A stretch of DNA of 64,000 nucleotides from Chrysoporthe austroafricana. Its lineage: Eukaryota > Ascomycota > Sordariomycetes > Diaporthales > Cryphonectriaceae. Positions 21,905 through 32,024 of the stretch are shown one piece after another. The stretch is from positions 3,722,342 to 3,786,341 of the forward strand of contig JYIP02000007.1 of the NCBI GenBank assembly GCA_001051155.2. Reading direction: 5' to 3'. Position numbers and translations under genes: made by a program. Within the stretch, counting starts at the first letter, position 1; each line of letters begins with the position of its first letter. A model generated the notes under the pieces. That model was not told the origin of the DNA, did no database searches, and was given only the letters and a program-made list of their open reading frames with translations.

Positions 21905-24378
21905 TGTCCGGCGTCCGCATCCCGTTCGTGGACGGCAAGCCACAAAAGTACGGCAAGGAGTACGTGTACGGCTCGTTCAATGGCTTGATCCGTAATATGC
22001 TGCTGCAGAAGGTCGAAGCGGCTATCGGGCGCCCCGTTTACGTCGGAGGCGCAAAAAGGGTGTGTCTGTCTGGCGGATTCGCAGTCTGGGGCCAGGCGCG
22101 AGCTGCGGGCTCTGCGGGCAAAATGTATGGGGGGGGGGGGTGGCAGAGAGGGCAGGAGGTCCGCGCTTTTTGAAGAATATGCGGCTAAGGTGTTCGAGGG
22201 CCTCGCGCCTAGGCCTGATGCCGATAGCAAGATCCAGAACATCCACAAACCCAACATCGCGAAATCGATAACGAAACAGCGTGACCGGGCTCTGGAAGTC
22301 TGGACAGAGTGAGTATTCCGCGTGCCATTGCTCTCCCGCTTGCCCCGGCTGATATTTGTCGCATTCCAGCTTCATGAGCCAATACCATCCCAAAACCGAC
22401 CCAGACCAGGTGTGGGTTGACTTGTGCAAAGGCGTCGCAAACGCCATGCAATACTGCAAGACTTTCTTCCAGCTCTGTGTCGAGAACAACAAAGCCGTCC
22501 GAGTTGTGCATGGCCCGGAAGAAAAGGTGGAGGAGAGAGCTGTCAAGTCATGCAGGACCCTCAACACCTTCTGGAAGTCTCTGAGCGCCGCTGCCGACGC
22601 CGAGATCTTGTTGGAAAAACGACAGAATCCCGAGAACTACTGGATGGCATTGAAGCGTGCTAAGGACCGTGCCGGGTCGGTAGACGAAGGACCCGTTGCT
22701 CAAATCAGCCACTAGATCTACTACGAAGGCGCTCAGATAATAGGGCTTGTCAGGATACCAGAGTACGAGACAGTCGAGCTTACAATTACTGATATTGGCC
22801 TTATCCTGAAGACCCTGTGGCTTTGCGCTGACCTCATTACCTTTCTGTTACCCATTTATCGAGTCATTTTTCACGTACTGGTCCTCCTCTTTGCTTTCGG
22901 CTTCCGGCAAGGCATGATTATCGGCATGATTAAGTATCGGGATATCAAGGTAACCGCTATCCGCGATCCTGACCGCCAGAAGAGGCTTGTTACTACCTTC
23001 ACTATCTACCGGAACAAGCTCAGGGAGAACGTACTGGAGCATAATAAAGGCGGGGAGTTCCAGTTCAGCACCACCATTCTCCCCTATCCACTGTTTTGTC
23101 TAACACATCTGGTCTGTATGATCGGTATTCGTTACAACGCTTTCAAGGCAGAATACAAGTCAACTGAGGAACTTCTCCACCGGCCCAATCTCGAAGACAC
23201 CAATTACTTCCTACTAGAATGGAAAGATAATATGCTCGACAAGGTAATGCTGCCTATATTATACTCGACATTCTTGCGCACCCTGCACCGCATTTTCCTT
23301 ATGGCTGGGTTTTGCATGCTGGTACGCGTTTACGCATTTCGGGTTGGCGTGCTAATGGAGTACGACGGATCTCTAACCCAGGCTTTGCGCAATTTCGGCA
23401 TGTCTCGTATTAACAACGTGCTTTGGGTATCTTGCTAACGACAAAAAGTGGCCAGCCATTCAATACATATGTTTGAGAATAACTATCAGACGAAACGCGT
23501 GCGCAAAAAACCTTACTGGCAAGCGATTTGGAGCCTGTACAGGTAGAACGCATGATAATCTTCTATTCAAATGCATTCGCGATTTATCCAAGCAGAATAA
23601 CCCTAGTGTGCCCATTGAAGCATCGCCGGAACAGAAAGCCAGCATCGAAAGCCGGCGGGATATTACCCAGAGGAAGGCTGTACTTGAAGCAGCTAAGGCT
23701 AGTCGAGCCAAGGAGGAAATCGCAAAGACTAAGTCCGCCCTCGACTAACGGCGACGGGTCCTCTATAACCTGTTAATGATGGACGTGCGGGAGAAGTACT
23801 TTGCCGAGGCGAAGAAGCTTAGGGCCATGGGCCAGACGACTACGCACCTTCGAAGAGATCCGTACCCGCTCAAGGGCTGGCGCGATCATGCCTCGTTGGA
23901 CATCGGCGGACTTATGCGGCTCTGGACTGGCCAAGCCGGCTTCGGCAAGCGCGAGGGCACTTCGGAAGAGCTTGGATTCGACGACCGGGCCGAGAACCGC
24001 CCCGAAAATGCCATGACCTGGCTGCTCCGTTACGTGAAAAAGGCCTGCAATCTCTTGAATGCCGCGCCTATCTCATCAGGCGCTACCGATAAATAGCCTG
24101 GCGAAGGCCATAGTACCAGAGAAACCGACCTGCTTGTTGTGTGAGAAGCAATATAAGTAACGGAGCTCGTTGAGCAGACACAATACTGTGAAGCATATCG
24201 ACGAAGGCATGTTCAACGACCCATTCCCATGCCCCCAGTGCTGCCGCAACGGTTTCGAAGCTCCTCCCATGATTTCAGAGTGGACCGATCATGTCAAACA
24301 GCAATACGGCAAGATTTATGCACCCACTATCGCCTCCATCAGTCCCTTCGCCGCTCCAAAGGCATTAGCCTACCGATA
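21905..24378 (+). pseudogene. Decayed DUF3435 gene (tyrosine recombinase, Starship-captain type) with C-terminal C2H2 fingers
   Basis: Conserved DUF3435 pieces lie in order. An N-terminal helical part (22170-22715) contains an intron at about 22310-22369 (GTGAGT to CCAG). The catalytic region (22730-23438) has FAFGFRQG, LPYPLFCLTHLV and RVYAFRVGV, then RNFGMSRINN. FENNYQTKRVR (23471 onward) holds a candidate tyrosine. The C-terminal block has NLLFKCIRDLSKQNNPS, then SPEQKASIESRRDI, then DVREKYFAEAKKLRAMGQTT (to ~23850). Zinc-finger remnants CLLC...H and CPQC...H follow at 24120-24300. Lesions: in-frame TAG at 22713, TAA at 23436, one extra A in the A-run at ~23505-23510 shifting frame, TAA near 23746, a stop inside the first finger, and a module B insertion at ~22055-22175. 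Short ORF 21905-22050 (IPFVDGKPQKYGKEY) is unassigned. DUF3435 proteins are site-specific recombinases that mobilise Starship giant elements. The gene is inactive. Confidence 0.72.
22055..22175 (+). repeat. Module B copy inserted in the DUF3435 pseudogene
   Basis: 'tgtctggcggattcgcag', 'ggccaggcgcgagctgcggg', 'tctgcgggcaaaatg', G10 and 'ggcagagagggcaggaggtc' interrupt the recombinase coding sequence. This shows that module B, or a unit carrying it, moves or is copied into genes. Confidence 0.75.
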
Positions 24379-24509
24379 ACGGAAAGCAGCTAGCTCAAAG
24401 CGAAAGCGAAACGAGATTAAGGAACCGTCCGCTCCCGGAGTGGTTATGTTGGACTTATCAGAGGTGCCACAAAGCAAGAAAGCGCGTGACGGCAAAGACA
24501 AGGCGGTGC

Positions 24510-25711
24510 TACCAGCTGCTGTACGAGCTGACAAGCTGTGCGGGCTGTTCGAAGATGAGCTGTGCGAAGAGGACGTCTGCGAGAGGAGTGGGAAGAGGAG
24601 GTCTGGAGCTGTGCAAGCCGTGCAAGCTGTGAGAGCTGTAAGAGGAGTGGGAGCAACTCTGGCAGCTGTGCGAAGAGGAAGTCTAGGAGATCTCTCAGAG
24701 CTGTTGCAGCTGTACGAGCTCTCGAAGCTGCGAAGTACGAGCTGTAGGAGGTGTGGAAGCTGTGAGAGCTCTGGGAGCTGTGCGAAGATGAGATCTGGGC
24801 GGAGGAGTGGTAGGAAGAATGGCGGCTGTGCGAGCTGTGCAGCTGGGCAAGCTCTTGGAGCTGTGCAAGCTTTTGGAGTTGTGGAAGCTGTCTGAAGAGG
24901 AGGTCTGGGAGATCTGAGAGCTGTGGCAGCTGTGCGAGCTGTATAAGCTCCGGAAACTGTACAAGCTGTACAAGCTCTTCGAGCTGTGCGGGCTGCGAGA
25001 GCCGCGACGGGAGTGGGAAGAGGAAGTCTGGGAGCTGTACGAGCTATACAAGCTTCGGAAGCTGTGGGGTGCAGGCTGTAAGAGCTGCGAGAACTGCGAG
25101 AGGAGTGGGAGCTGTAAGAGCTATGCGAAAAGGAGGTCTGGTAGGAGCAGCTCTGGCAGCTGTACAAGCTGTGCAAGCTGTACAAGCTGTGCAAGCTCTT
25201 GGAGCTGTACGAGCTTTCGGAGCTATAGAGTGCGAGCTGTGGGAAGTCTAGGAGATCTGAGGGCCGTGGAAGCTGTGCGAGCTCTCGAAGATGTGAGGTG
25301 CGAGCTGTGGGGGGTGTGGAAGCTGTGAGAGCTCTGGGGGCTGTGGCATGATGAGGTCTGGGAGGAGCTGTGGGAAGAGAGTGTCAAGAAGGCTGTAGGA
25401 GGAGGGACGAAGAGCAGGCAGACAGGCAGACAGGCAGCCAAGGCAGGAGAGGAGGGAGCGCCCGCGGGGTGGGATGTGATGCTCTGCATGCAGCTGGCCA
25501 TAAAGGAGGAGGAGGAGCAGTAGCCTCGATAAAGGAAGAGCCGCGACAGCTCAGGAAGGGGGTGATGCCATCGCAGGCAAGGACTGGTTTGCACAAGGGA
25601 AGAGCTGTATATGCTACGCACGGACTGGTCTGGTTTTGCATAGAGGAAGAGCGTGTATGTGTCTACCCCAGTGCGCGTGATTACGTGGTTCGGCTATAGT
25701 CGGATATAAGC
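24510..25711 (+). repeat. Composite repeat A, copy 5
   Basis: The longest GAGCTGT-type array (24520-25350) is followed by blocks 'gcgcccgcggggtgggatg' (~25458), 'aaggaagagccgcgacagctc' (~25530), 'gatgccatcgcaggcaagga' (~25563) and the terminal block GGTTCGGCTATAGTCGGA (~25687). The tgccggccgg block is degenerate here. Confidence 0.85.
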
Positions 25712-26105
25712 GTGCTCGGCTGTGATTGTGCGGGGCAGCTGTATTTGCGCGGAGCAGCTGTATGTATGTGTGTATGTATGTATGTATGTGTGTGTGTGTG
25801 CGGGCCTTGGTGCTGGCAGCCTTGTCCCCGCCAGCCTTGTCCCCGCCAGCCTTGTCCCCGCCAGCTTTATCACCCTCGGCCCTGTCTCCATGGCCTGCCC
25901 TCCTGCCCTCTCTGCCCTCGTCCGCGCCTTTTTGCCTGCAGAGCCCACAGCTCGCGCCTGCCTACAGCACTGCGAATCTGCCAGATAGCCCTCTTTTTTT
26001 TTATGGTACCAGACAGGTTTTTTGCTCGCGAGATGTGCAGACAAACCAGACCAGAACACACCAACCTGCCGCGCACTACTATCACCCGCCCGGACCTGCG
26101 GTGCC
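25712..26105. repeat. Shared post-A segment, microsatellite and module B (minus)
   Basis: 25715-25865 ('gctgtgattgtgcggggcag', 'atttgcgcggagcagctgtatgt', a TATG/TG microsatellite, then 15-bp 'ccttgtccccgccag' repeats) is closely matched at 57922-58045. It is followed by module B in minus orientation to ~26105, with 'aaggttttttgctcgcgag' and 'cgcccggacctgcggtgcc'. Confidence 0.75.
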
Positions 26106-26534
26106 CATTACATATAATTTCGGATATCTAGCGTTCTTATATAAGAGGGTTCCCTTGTCGCGGATATTGGATCCAGGCCGCGTCGCAACGAAAAAGACCC
26201 TTCTTACCCAAACCCTCAATCTCGTCCTTTTACTGCTAAACCCTACGTACGGCTTTTCCATTTTGAATTGGAAGTTCGAACCTGAAGCGCCACGCTTGGA
26301 GCCTAGAACGCCACACGGTCGCCGCGTGTTGGTTAGAGCTGTGGCGTTGCTGCAGCAACATGTCGCGACCAATCCGGAGCAACGAACGCGGCTGATAAGA
26401 TAAGAGTCAACAGTAGCGACTTCACCCAAGTTACCTTCCGAATCCTTCAACCCGCATTCACATACCGCCTCGACCACAAAGCCACCATCATCACCATTAC
26501 TATCTTGGCTGCAAGGCTTGCGTAGGCCAAACGG

Positions 26535-28191
26535 ATGGACCGTCGCATTCTTGCCTGGCTGCGCAACCTCCAGGAGCCCGGTCTCGTCGATTGCAACCAG
26601 AGCGGCGCCGTGCCTCCCTGCCGCAAGAGGAGACGGCGGCTCGACGGCGGGCAAGGCCATTTCGTCTCTCCGCCATCCACAATTATGGCGGAATCTGAAG
26701 ACGACTACGAGCAGACGCCGAAGGCCAAACGGGCTCGCACTAGCGACAGCTATCATGACAATACCTCCAACCCGGCCCGCAGCTTGGGCGGGGCCTCGTC
26801 GGCCTCGACGACGTCTACGAGCCGTGCCTCGCCGTCGAAGAGACTCCAGATCCTCGAGATCTCCGAGACAAACCCCGTGCGCGTCGAGCAGCTCGACCTG
26901 GGCAGCCCTGCTCTGCCTATATCATTGCAAGCTATCGTCGTCGAGATGAACCGTTTTGCGAATGGGGCTCGGGTTATTCCCGCCCATCTCAAGGTAGGTG
27001 TGACGGCATAAAACAGTGCTCACCTAGCCCGGTTTGCATTTTCCGTCTTGTTTGTCCCTCTTCTTGGCCTTGCTAACAGCTGGCTGCCCTCTTTCCAGCA
27101 TGCTATAGACCTCGCTCGCACGACTGACCATCGATTCCTTCTGATCGACGATACCAATTTCGAACTAGGCCACGCTCAAGGATCGGATACGCCGGGTGGG
27201 GCCTCAACAGCTCTCAGCGATGTCATGGATATCTACGATGCCGCCCGCGAATGTCTCCAGGAGCGGCATGCAGAAGCCACCTGGAACGCTATGGTCCACC
27301 AGCAAGTGCTTGCTCTGGCTTTGGGTGGCCACTGTTGGAAACGCACGAGACTTGTTCGGTTCATGCTCTGGTATATTTGACTGCCTCTCCTTATCGTGCC
27401 GCGCTTCCGGATGGTTTCTGCCTTTTGTATACATTACTTACCAAATCGTCTTCCTTCCCGTTAGCACGACCGCAAATATCACGTCCGCTTGGCGATCCCA
27501 TCCGAGGCAGGGTTCTATACCTGGCAAGATCGTCGACTACTGCATATACATCGATCCGCATTTTGACAAGGAAAAGAATGGATCGGGGAGGCCTGTTCCT
27601 TCTTCTACAATCAAAGCCTCCGGCAACGTTGCTCCCAGGCCCAGTGCAAAAGAAGCAGTCGAGCAGCTCCGAAAACGCCTGCCCGGCCTCGCCATCAACC
27701 ATACGGACTACAACCCCCTCCGCCGACTGCCTATTGCGCTGAGCATCGAGAGTAAGACGACCGGTGAGCAACTGTTGGCGGCGGAAGTGCAGGTAGCTGT
27801 GTGGCAGGCGGCGCAATGGAGAATGCTGGACGCCTTGGTAGCCACGCCGCGTGAGGAGAGCCGTGACAATAACGACAAGAGCGCGGCGCCTCGGCGGCAG
27901 GACGGGGGGGAGGAGGAGGAGGAGGAGGAGGATGGCGGCGGACAGGTCACGGCGAGCGCAGAAAGACTGGTTGCTTTCTTGCCAGCCCTTATCGTGCAGG
28001 GCCACGACTGGTATTTTGTGGCTACCAGCTATCGGAACGGCGTCACAACCCTCTGGGTCAAGTGGCACATCGGGTCCACGGACCAGGTGCTCGGCATCTT
28101 CAAGGTGCTACGCGTCTTGCGCCTGCTTGCGGACTGGTCGGGCGAAACGTACTGGCCGTGGTTTCGGGAAAAGGTCCTTGGGCTTGGCTGA
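26535..28191 (+). CDS. PD-(D/E)XK nuclease-like domain protein (PF20516 type), 3 exons
   Basis: Exons 26535-26993, 27099-27370 and 27465-28191 give about 485 aa. Introns: GTAGGT/CCAG (105 bp, branch GCTAAC) and GTATAT/TTAG (94 bp); phases match, with a Cys codon split by intron 2. The start MDRRILAWLRNL fits the family. Order: a basic, Ser-rich N-terminal linker (RKRRRR-like and KAKRAR clusters, ASPSKRLQILE), a helical segment (ECLQERHAEATWNAMVHQQVL), then the nuclease-fold core. The core has KIVDYCIYIDP (metal-site Asp), INHTDYNPLRRLPIALSIESK (ExK motif), EVQVAVWQAAQWRML, LPALIVQGHDWYFVAT and YWPWFREKVLGLG. An acidic Glu run (27908-27935) interrupts the core in a variable loop. Intact frame and motifs suggest a functional protein. 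Such genes are numerous in ascomycetes and of unknown biological role. Confidence 0.85.
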
Positions 28192-28329
28192 ACAGCAATC
28201 ACAAGCACGCTAACACTCCTGCTGCTAATGGCTTTCCCAAGCAATGCTTCATTCAATTCACACCAGACGTTACAGAACACATAGCACGGGAGCTCAATAG
28301 AATATGTAGAGATTGATTTGCTCGTTCAA

Positions 28330-28960
28330 GACCGTAGCGAACGCGAACACGAGGGGAGGTGAAGAAGAAGCCGAAAGGGTCGAGGGAGGCGGGTGAGACA
28401 AAAGCCACGAGGGAGAGCTCGCACAGCACGGCTCCTAGAGCTCCGAGAGCTCGCACAGCTCGCACAGCTCGCACAGCTCCTACAAGCCCGCTCCTCTCGT
28501 AGCCCTTACAGCTCATGCTGTAGGAGGAAGCTTTGTCCTCTAAGGCTAGGCGGGAAAGGCCTCCTTGGCGAGTCCGACAGGCAGCTGCCGCCGCCTGCAT
28601 CTCACGGCAGCGGCAGCACGTCCGACAAGCGGTCTGATCGCCACGGCACGCCCGCCTGGAAAAGAGGACGACAGGTGGAAAAGAGGAGTATTCTGTACAA
28701 GTGGTGAGTGGTGGTGACGCAGTATAAAACACTAGCGGCTCTATGCCCACACAGCTCACTATTATCACATGCATTGGATTTCCGAAAACGGGGGCCGGCG
28801 CGGCTTAGAGCAGCGACGGCGCCGTAAAGGCAAAAGGGCCAGAACCGCGCCGGGCTGCGGATGCGGGAAGGTGTACTGTGGTTAGCGGGCCGGGGCTGAG
28901 TTAGTGCACGGAGCCGCCGGTGTTGTCTGCGTCACCACTTTACGCTACCCACCCGCCCTT
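28330..28960. other. Spacer with an inverted GAGCTGT fragment
   Basis: 28420-28515 has gctcgcacagctcgcacag-type units, the minus-strand version of the 9-bp array of repeat A. The rest shows no gene. Confidence 0.5.
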
Positions 28961-28999
28961 ACCCTTTTCACCCCCCCCCCAATCCGTCCTCTCCCTTTT

Positions 29000-29110
29000 T
29001 ATCTATCCTCTCCTTTCTCCGTCCTCTCCTTTCTCCGTCCTCTCCTTTCTCCGTCCTCTCCTTTCTCCGTCCTCTCCTTTCTCCGTCCTCTCCTTTCTCC
29101 GTCCTCTTTT
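29000..29110. repeat. 16-bp minisatellite, about 7 copies
   Basis: Unit tcctctcctttctccg repeated head to tail, pyrimidine-only on this strand, so the other strand is a pure purine tract able to form triplex DNA. Confidence 0.9.
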
Positions 29111-30020
29111 TTGCGCTCGAGGTCGCTCGAGGGGGCTTCTCTCGCCCACCTCAAAGCAGCCCGACAAGGGCGTCCGAGGACTATGGCACGATGCAGAGGG
29201 GTACCGAGCTTTTAAAACCTCTCGAAATAGGATATAGCAAGTTGTCTGATAGAATCCGGGCCTTGTCCGAACGGTTGTGACCTATATATATGCGCAATGC
29301 GAAGCCGATCTGTCGGTTTGAGGGTGTGGGTTCCTGCCCAGGCGCCCCGGCCGTACCAAACAGCCACAGCCAGCCTGGCAGCCCCGGCCTGCAGATGGCA
29401 GCGCCGTAAGGGGGGGGGGGTATGCCCTCAAAACCTGTCAGTATAGCTTCGGGCAGGCCGTACAGTGCTGCCCCGGGTGGTCTCGGGACGTGCAGGCCTG
29501 CATGGCAAGTATTGTGGCCGTTCGGATTGGTTTTTGGGGCACGGGGGCGCGGCGCAGCGCGAGGCCGAAGGCGCGGGCCGTAGGCAGGGGCATATGGTGG
29601 ATTAGGGAGGCCTGGGGGCGAGGACAGGGCAGTTCAAAATAACCAGAGACGACAAAAGGGCGGTTCAAAACAAACTACGGACGCGGGAGTAAGCAACGCA
29701 GAGGTTGGCAACGGCAAAGGGGGGAGGCTCGGGAACAAACTAAAAGTGCACGGTATCGTGTGCGCGGCCGGCCTGGCGGTTTGCCCTGGTATGTCTGGTA
29801 CGCCTCGCGTTGCCTGGAGGGTTATGCACCCCGTTAGCAGACTGCTTCTTCCATACGACTATGACCACGACGACGAGGAGGGGGGAGGGGGGGAGGGGGA
29901 CCTGACGTATACGATACCGGCATCCCGGCAGCATCTCCGCGCGTCTCTTCCTGCCGGCCCACCTCTACCGCGCGCGGGACCAAGGTGCTAGCGCACTGGG
30001 CGCAAGCGGCCGGTTATAAC
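29110..30020 (+). repeat. Modules B and C upstream of the sulfatase relic
   Basis: 29110-29440: B downstream half ('ctcgagggggcttctc', 'gacaagggcgtccgagga', 'tatagcaag', 'aagccgatctgtcggttt') as at 56100-56290. 29440-29960: C-like blocks ('cagttcaaaataacc', 'aacaaactacggacgcggga', 'ggcatcccggcagcatct'). The sulfatase coding homology begins abruptly after this. Confidence 0.7.
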
Positions 30021-30021
30021 A

Positions 30022-31736
30022 CTTATTATAACTGGCAAGATGTGGAATATGCATACAGTCAGGAATTACAACAGTCCATTTCAATCGGGATTTAATGGAT
30101 CCGCATTTCTTCTCGATCCTTTCACGTACGCCTATTGGAATGCGCGGATCTCCCATAACGGAGGTGCACCGCAGAAGTACGACGGTCAATACTCGACGGA
30201 CGTCATTGCAGAGAAGGCAAAGGGCTTCCTCCAAGAGGCAGTAGGGCGCAGCGAGCCCTGGTTCCTCACGGTAGCCCCCATTGCGCCGCACTCAGATGTG
30301 AAGGAGAATAATCCCCCGCAGTTCCAAGTCACCCCTCCGCCGTACCCAGAGCGGCACGCCCATCTTTTCAAAGACTATAAGATCCCTAGAACGGACAATT
30401 ACAATCCTGACAAAGTGTGTTTGCTCAGCAGGTGCAGGGGAGTTTCTTTCCCCCCCCCCCCTTCTTATTCTTTTTACTAATAGTTTTGCCTTATTCTATC
30501 AGCCGAGTGGCGTTGGATGGATCAAAGAACTGCCCAAGCTTGAGGAGGATGCACTGGAATACTTCGACGAGTACCAGCGCGCGCGCCTGCGGTCATTGCA
30601 GTCTGTAGACGAGATGGTTGGAGACCTGATTGCAGAGCTTCAAAGGAACGACATACTGGACAACACATATATTTTCTATACCACGGATAACGGTTTTCAT
30701 ATCGCACAACATCGTAAGTCATTGCACACTTTCAGGCATTATTATTAGGTGCTGTTCCAGTCTTCATCCCGCTTTCTGACCTAACAAACGTTTTTTTTTT
30801 TTGTCTTTGTACTTTATAGGGCTTTCTCCTGGGAAACAATGTGGATTTGAAACCGACATTCACATTCCTATAGTCATCCGCGGGGCCTAGGGTTGCAGCC
30901 GGGCGTGTCTACAACGGGGTGACCTCGCACACAGATGTTGCGCCTACCATAATGGAGCTTATAGGAGAAGCCCAGCGTCCTGATTTCGACGGTCTTCCGT
31001 TTCCAGTCAAGGATGAAGCTACAGCAGAGCCCATTACACGGCATGAGCACGTCGGCGTCGAGCATTGGGGTGTTGCTGTACCCGAAGGTCGCTATGGTAA
31101 ATACGGCAATTATTCTAGGACGGGCGGCGTCGGGTCATCGACGCGGCTCAATACCTACAAAGCCTTGAGGCTGCAAGGGGGTGAATATAACCTCTACTAC
31201 TCCGTCTGGTGCCATGGAGAATCCGAGTACTACGATGTTACGGTAAGATGGAGACCTCGACTCCTCACATATCCCGATAACCTACCTGGCTTGGTTGGGC
31301 TCAACGTTGATGATTCATTGTGACATTTGCATAGTTGGACCCTGGTCAAGTACATATGTGGGATAGCCAGTATGGGACAGCCAGAGCTGTTCACTCTGGC
31401 ATATGGGCACGGGCCAGGATATGGCCCGTGCGCCAGGGCCAAAGCCATTTCTACGAGCCATTGAAACAAGTGGTCTTTAGACTAGATGCGCTGTTGATGG
31501 TCTTAAAATCTTGCAAGAACCGCTCCTGCATCGAGCCATGGAAAGTTCTGCACCCTGATGGCCCGGTGAAAACTTTGAAAGATGCTCTGGCAACGAGTTT
31601 CGACACATTTTACGAGTCTCAGCCTAAGGTAGCTTTTGAGCGCTGCGAGATGGGTTATCTGAAAGATCTAGAAGCCCCTCATAATGTGCATTTATGGGTC
31701 GACGAGGCGTATCTTGGAGATCACGACGAGCTCTGA
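30022..31736 (+). pseudogene. Arylsulfatase, 5'-truncated and frameshifted
   Basis: Homology to fungal type-I sulfatases starts abruptly at about 30022 (GKMWNMHTVRNYN). It continues through APIAPHSDVKENN, ERHAHLFKDYKIPRTDNYNP, SGVGWIKELPKLEEDALEYFDEYQRARLRSLQSVDEMV, NTYIFYTTDNGFHIAQH (metal-binding Asp-Asn), GFETDIHIPIVIRG and TSHTDVAPTIMELI, to a C-terminal stretch ending in a stop at 31736. Introns are visible near 30415-30503, 30714-30820 and 31242-31335. The upstream part with the CxPSR formylglycine motif and first metal ligands is absent, replaced by dispersed repeat. One extra G in the G4 at 30882-30885 shifts the frame before TSHTDVAP. It therefore cannot make an active enzyme. Ancestral role: hydrolysis of sulfate esters, probably of glycans. 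Confidence 0.85.
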
Positions 31737-32024
31737 GTGCAACGAATTGACAGAACGGCTTCCTTCCCTAAATCTAGAATACAGCTATCCAGCAGAGCTA
31801 TAAAAAAAAAAAAAAAAAAGCAAACTTTCAGAGGCTAAATACTAGTTTGTTTAGATGGAGGGTGAGAAGGGTCACAGTCAGTTAGAAAAGGAAGGACAAA
31901 GAATCAGAGGAGGCCGAAGATCTCGTGTCATGTGCGCGTGTGATATTGTCTGTCTCATCAATCTCACGGTAGACGTATTCACAGTCTGAGCCAGTTTAGA
32001 GATCACACCAACAATGATTAAAGC

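Noticed and set aside
27048..27098. Separate ORF start upstream of exon 2 of the PF20516-type gene
   Set aside because: This stretch is the 3' part of intron 1, with branch GCTAAC and acceptor CCAG; the family match begins after it.
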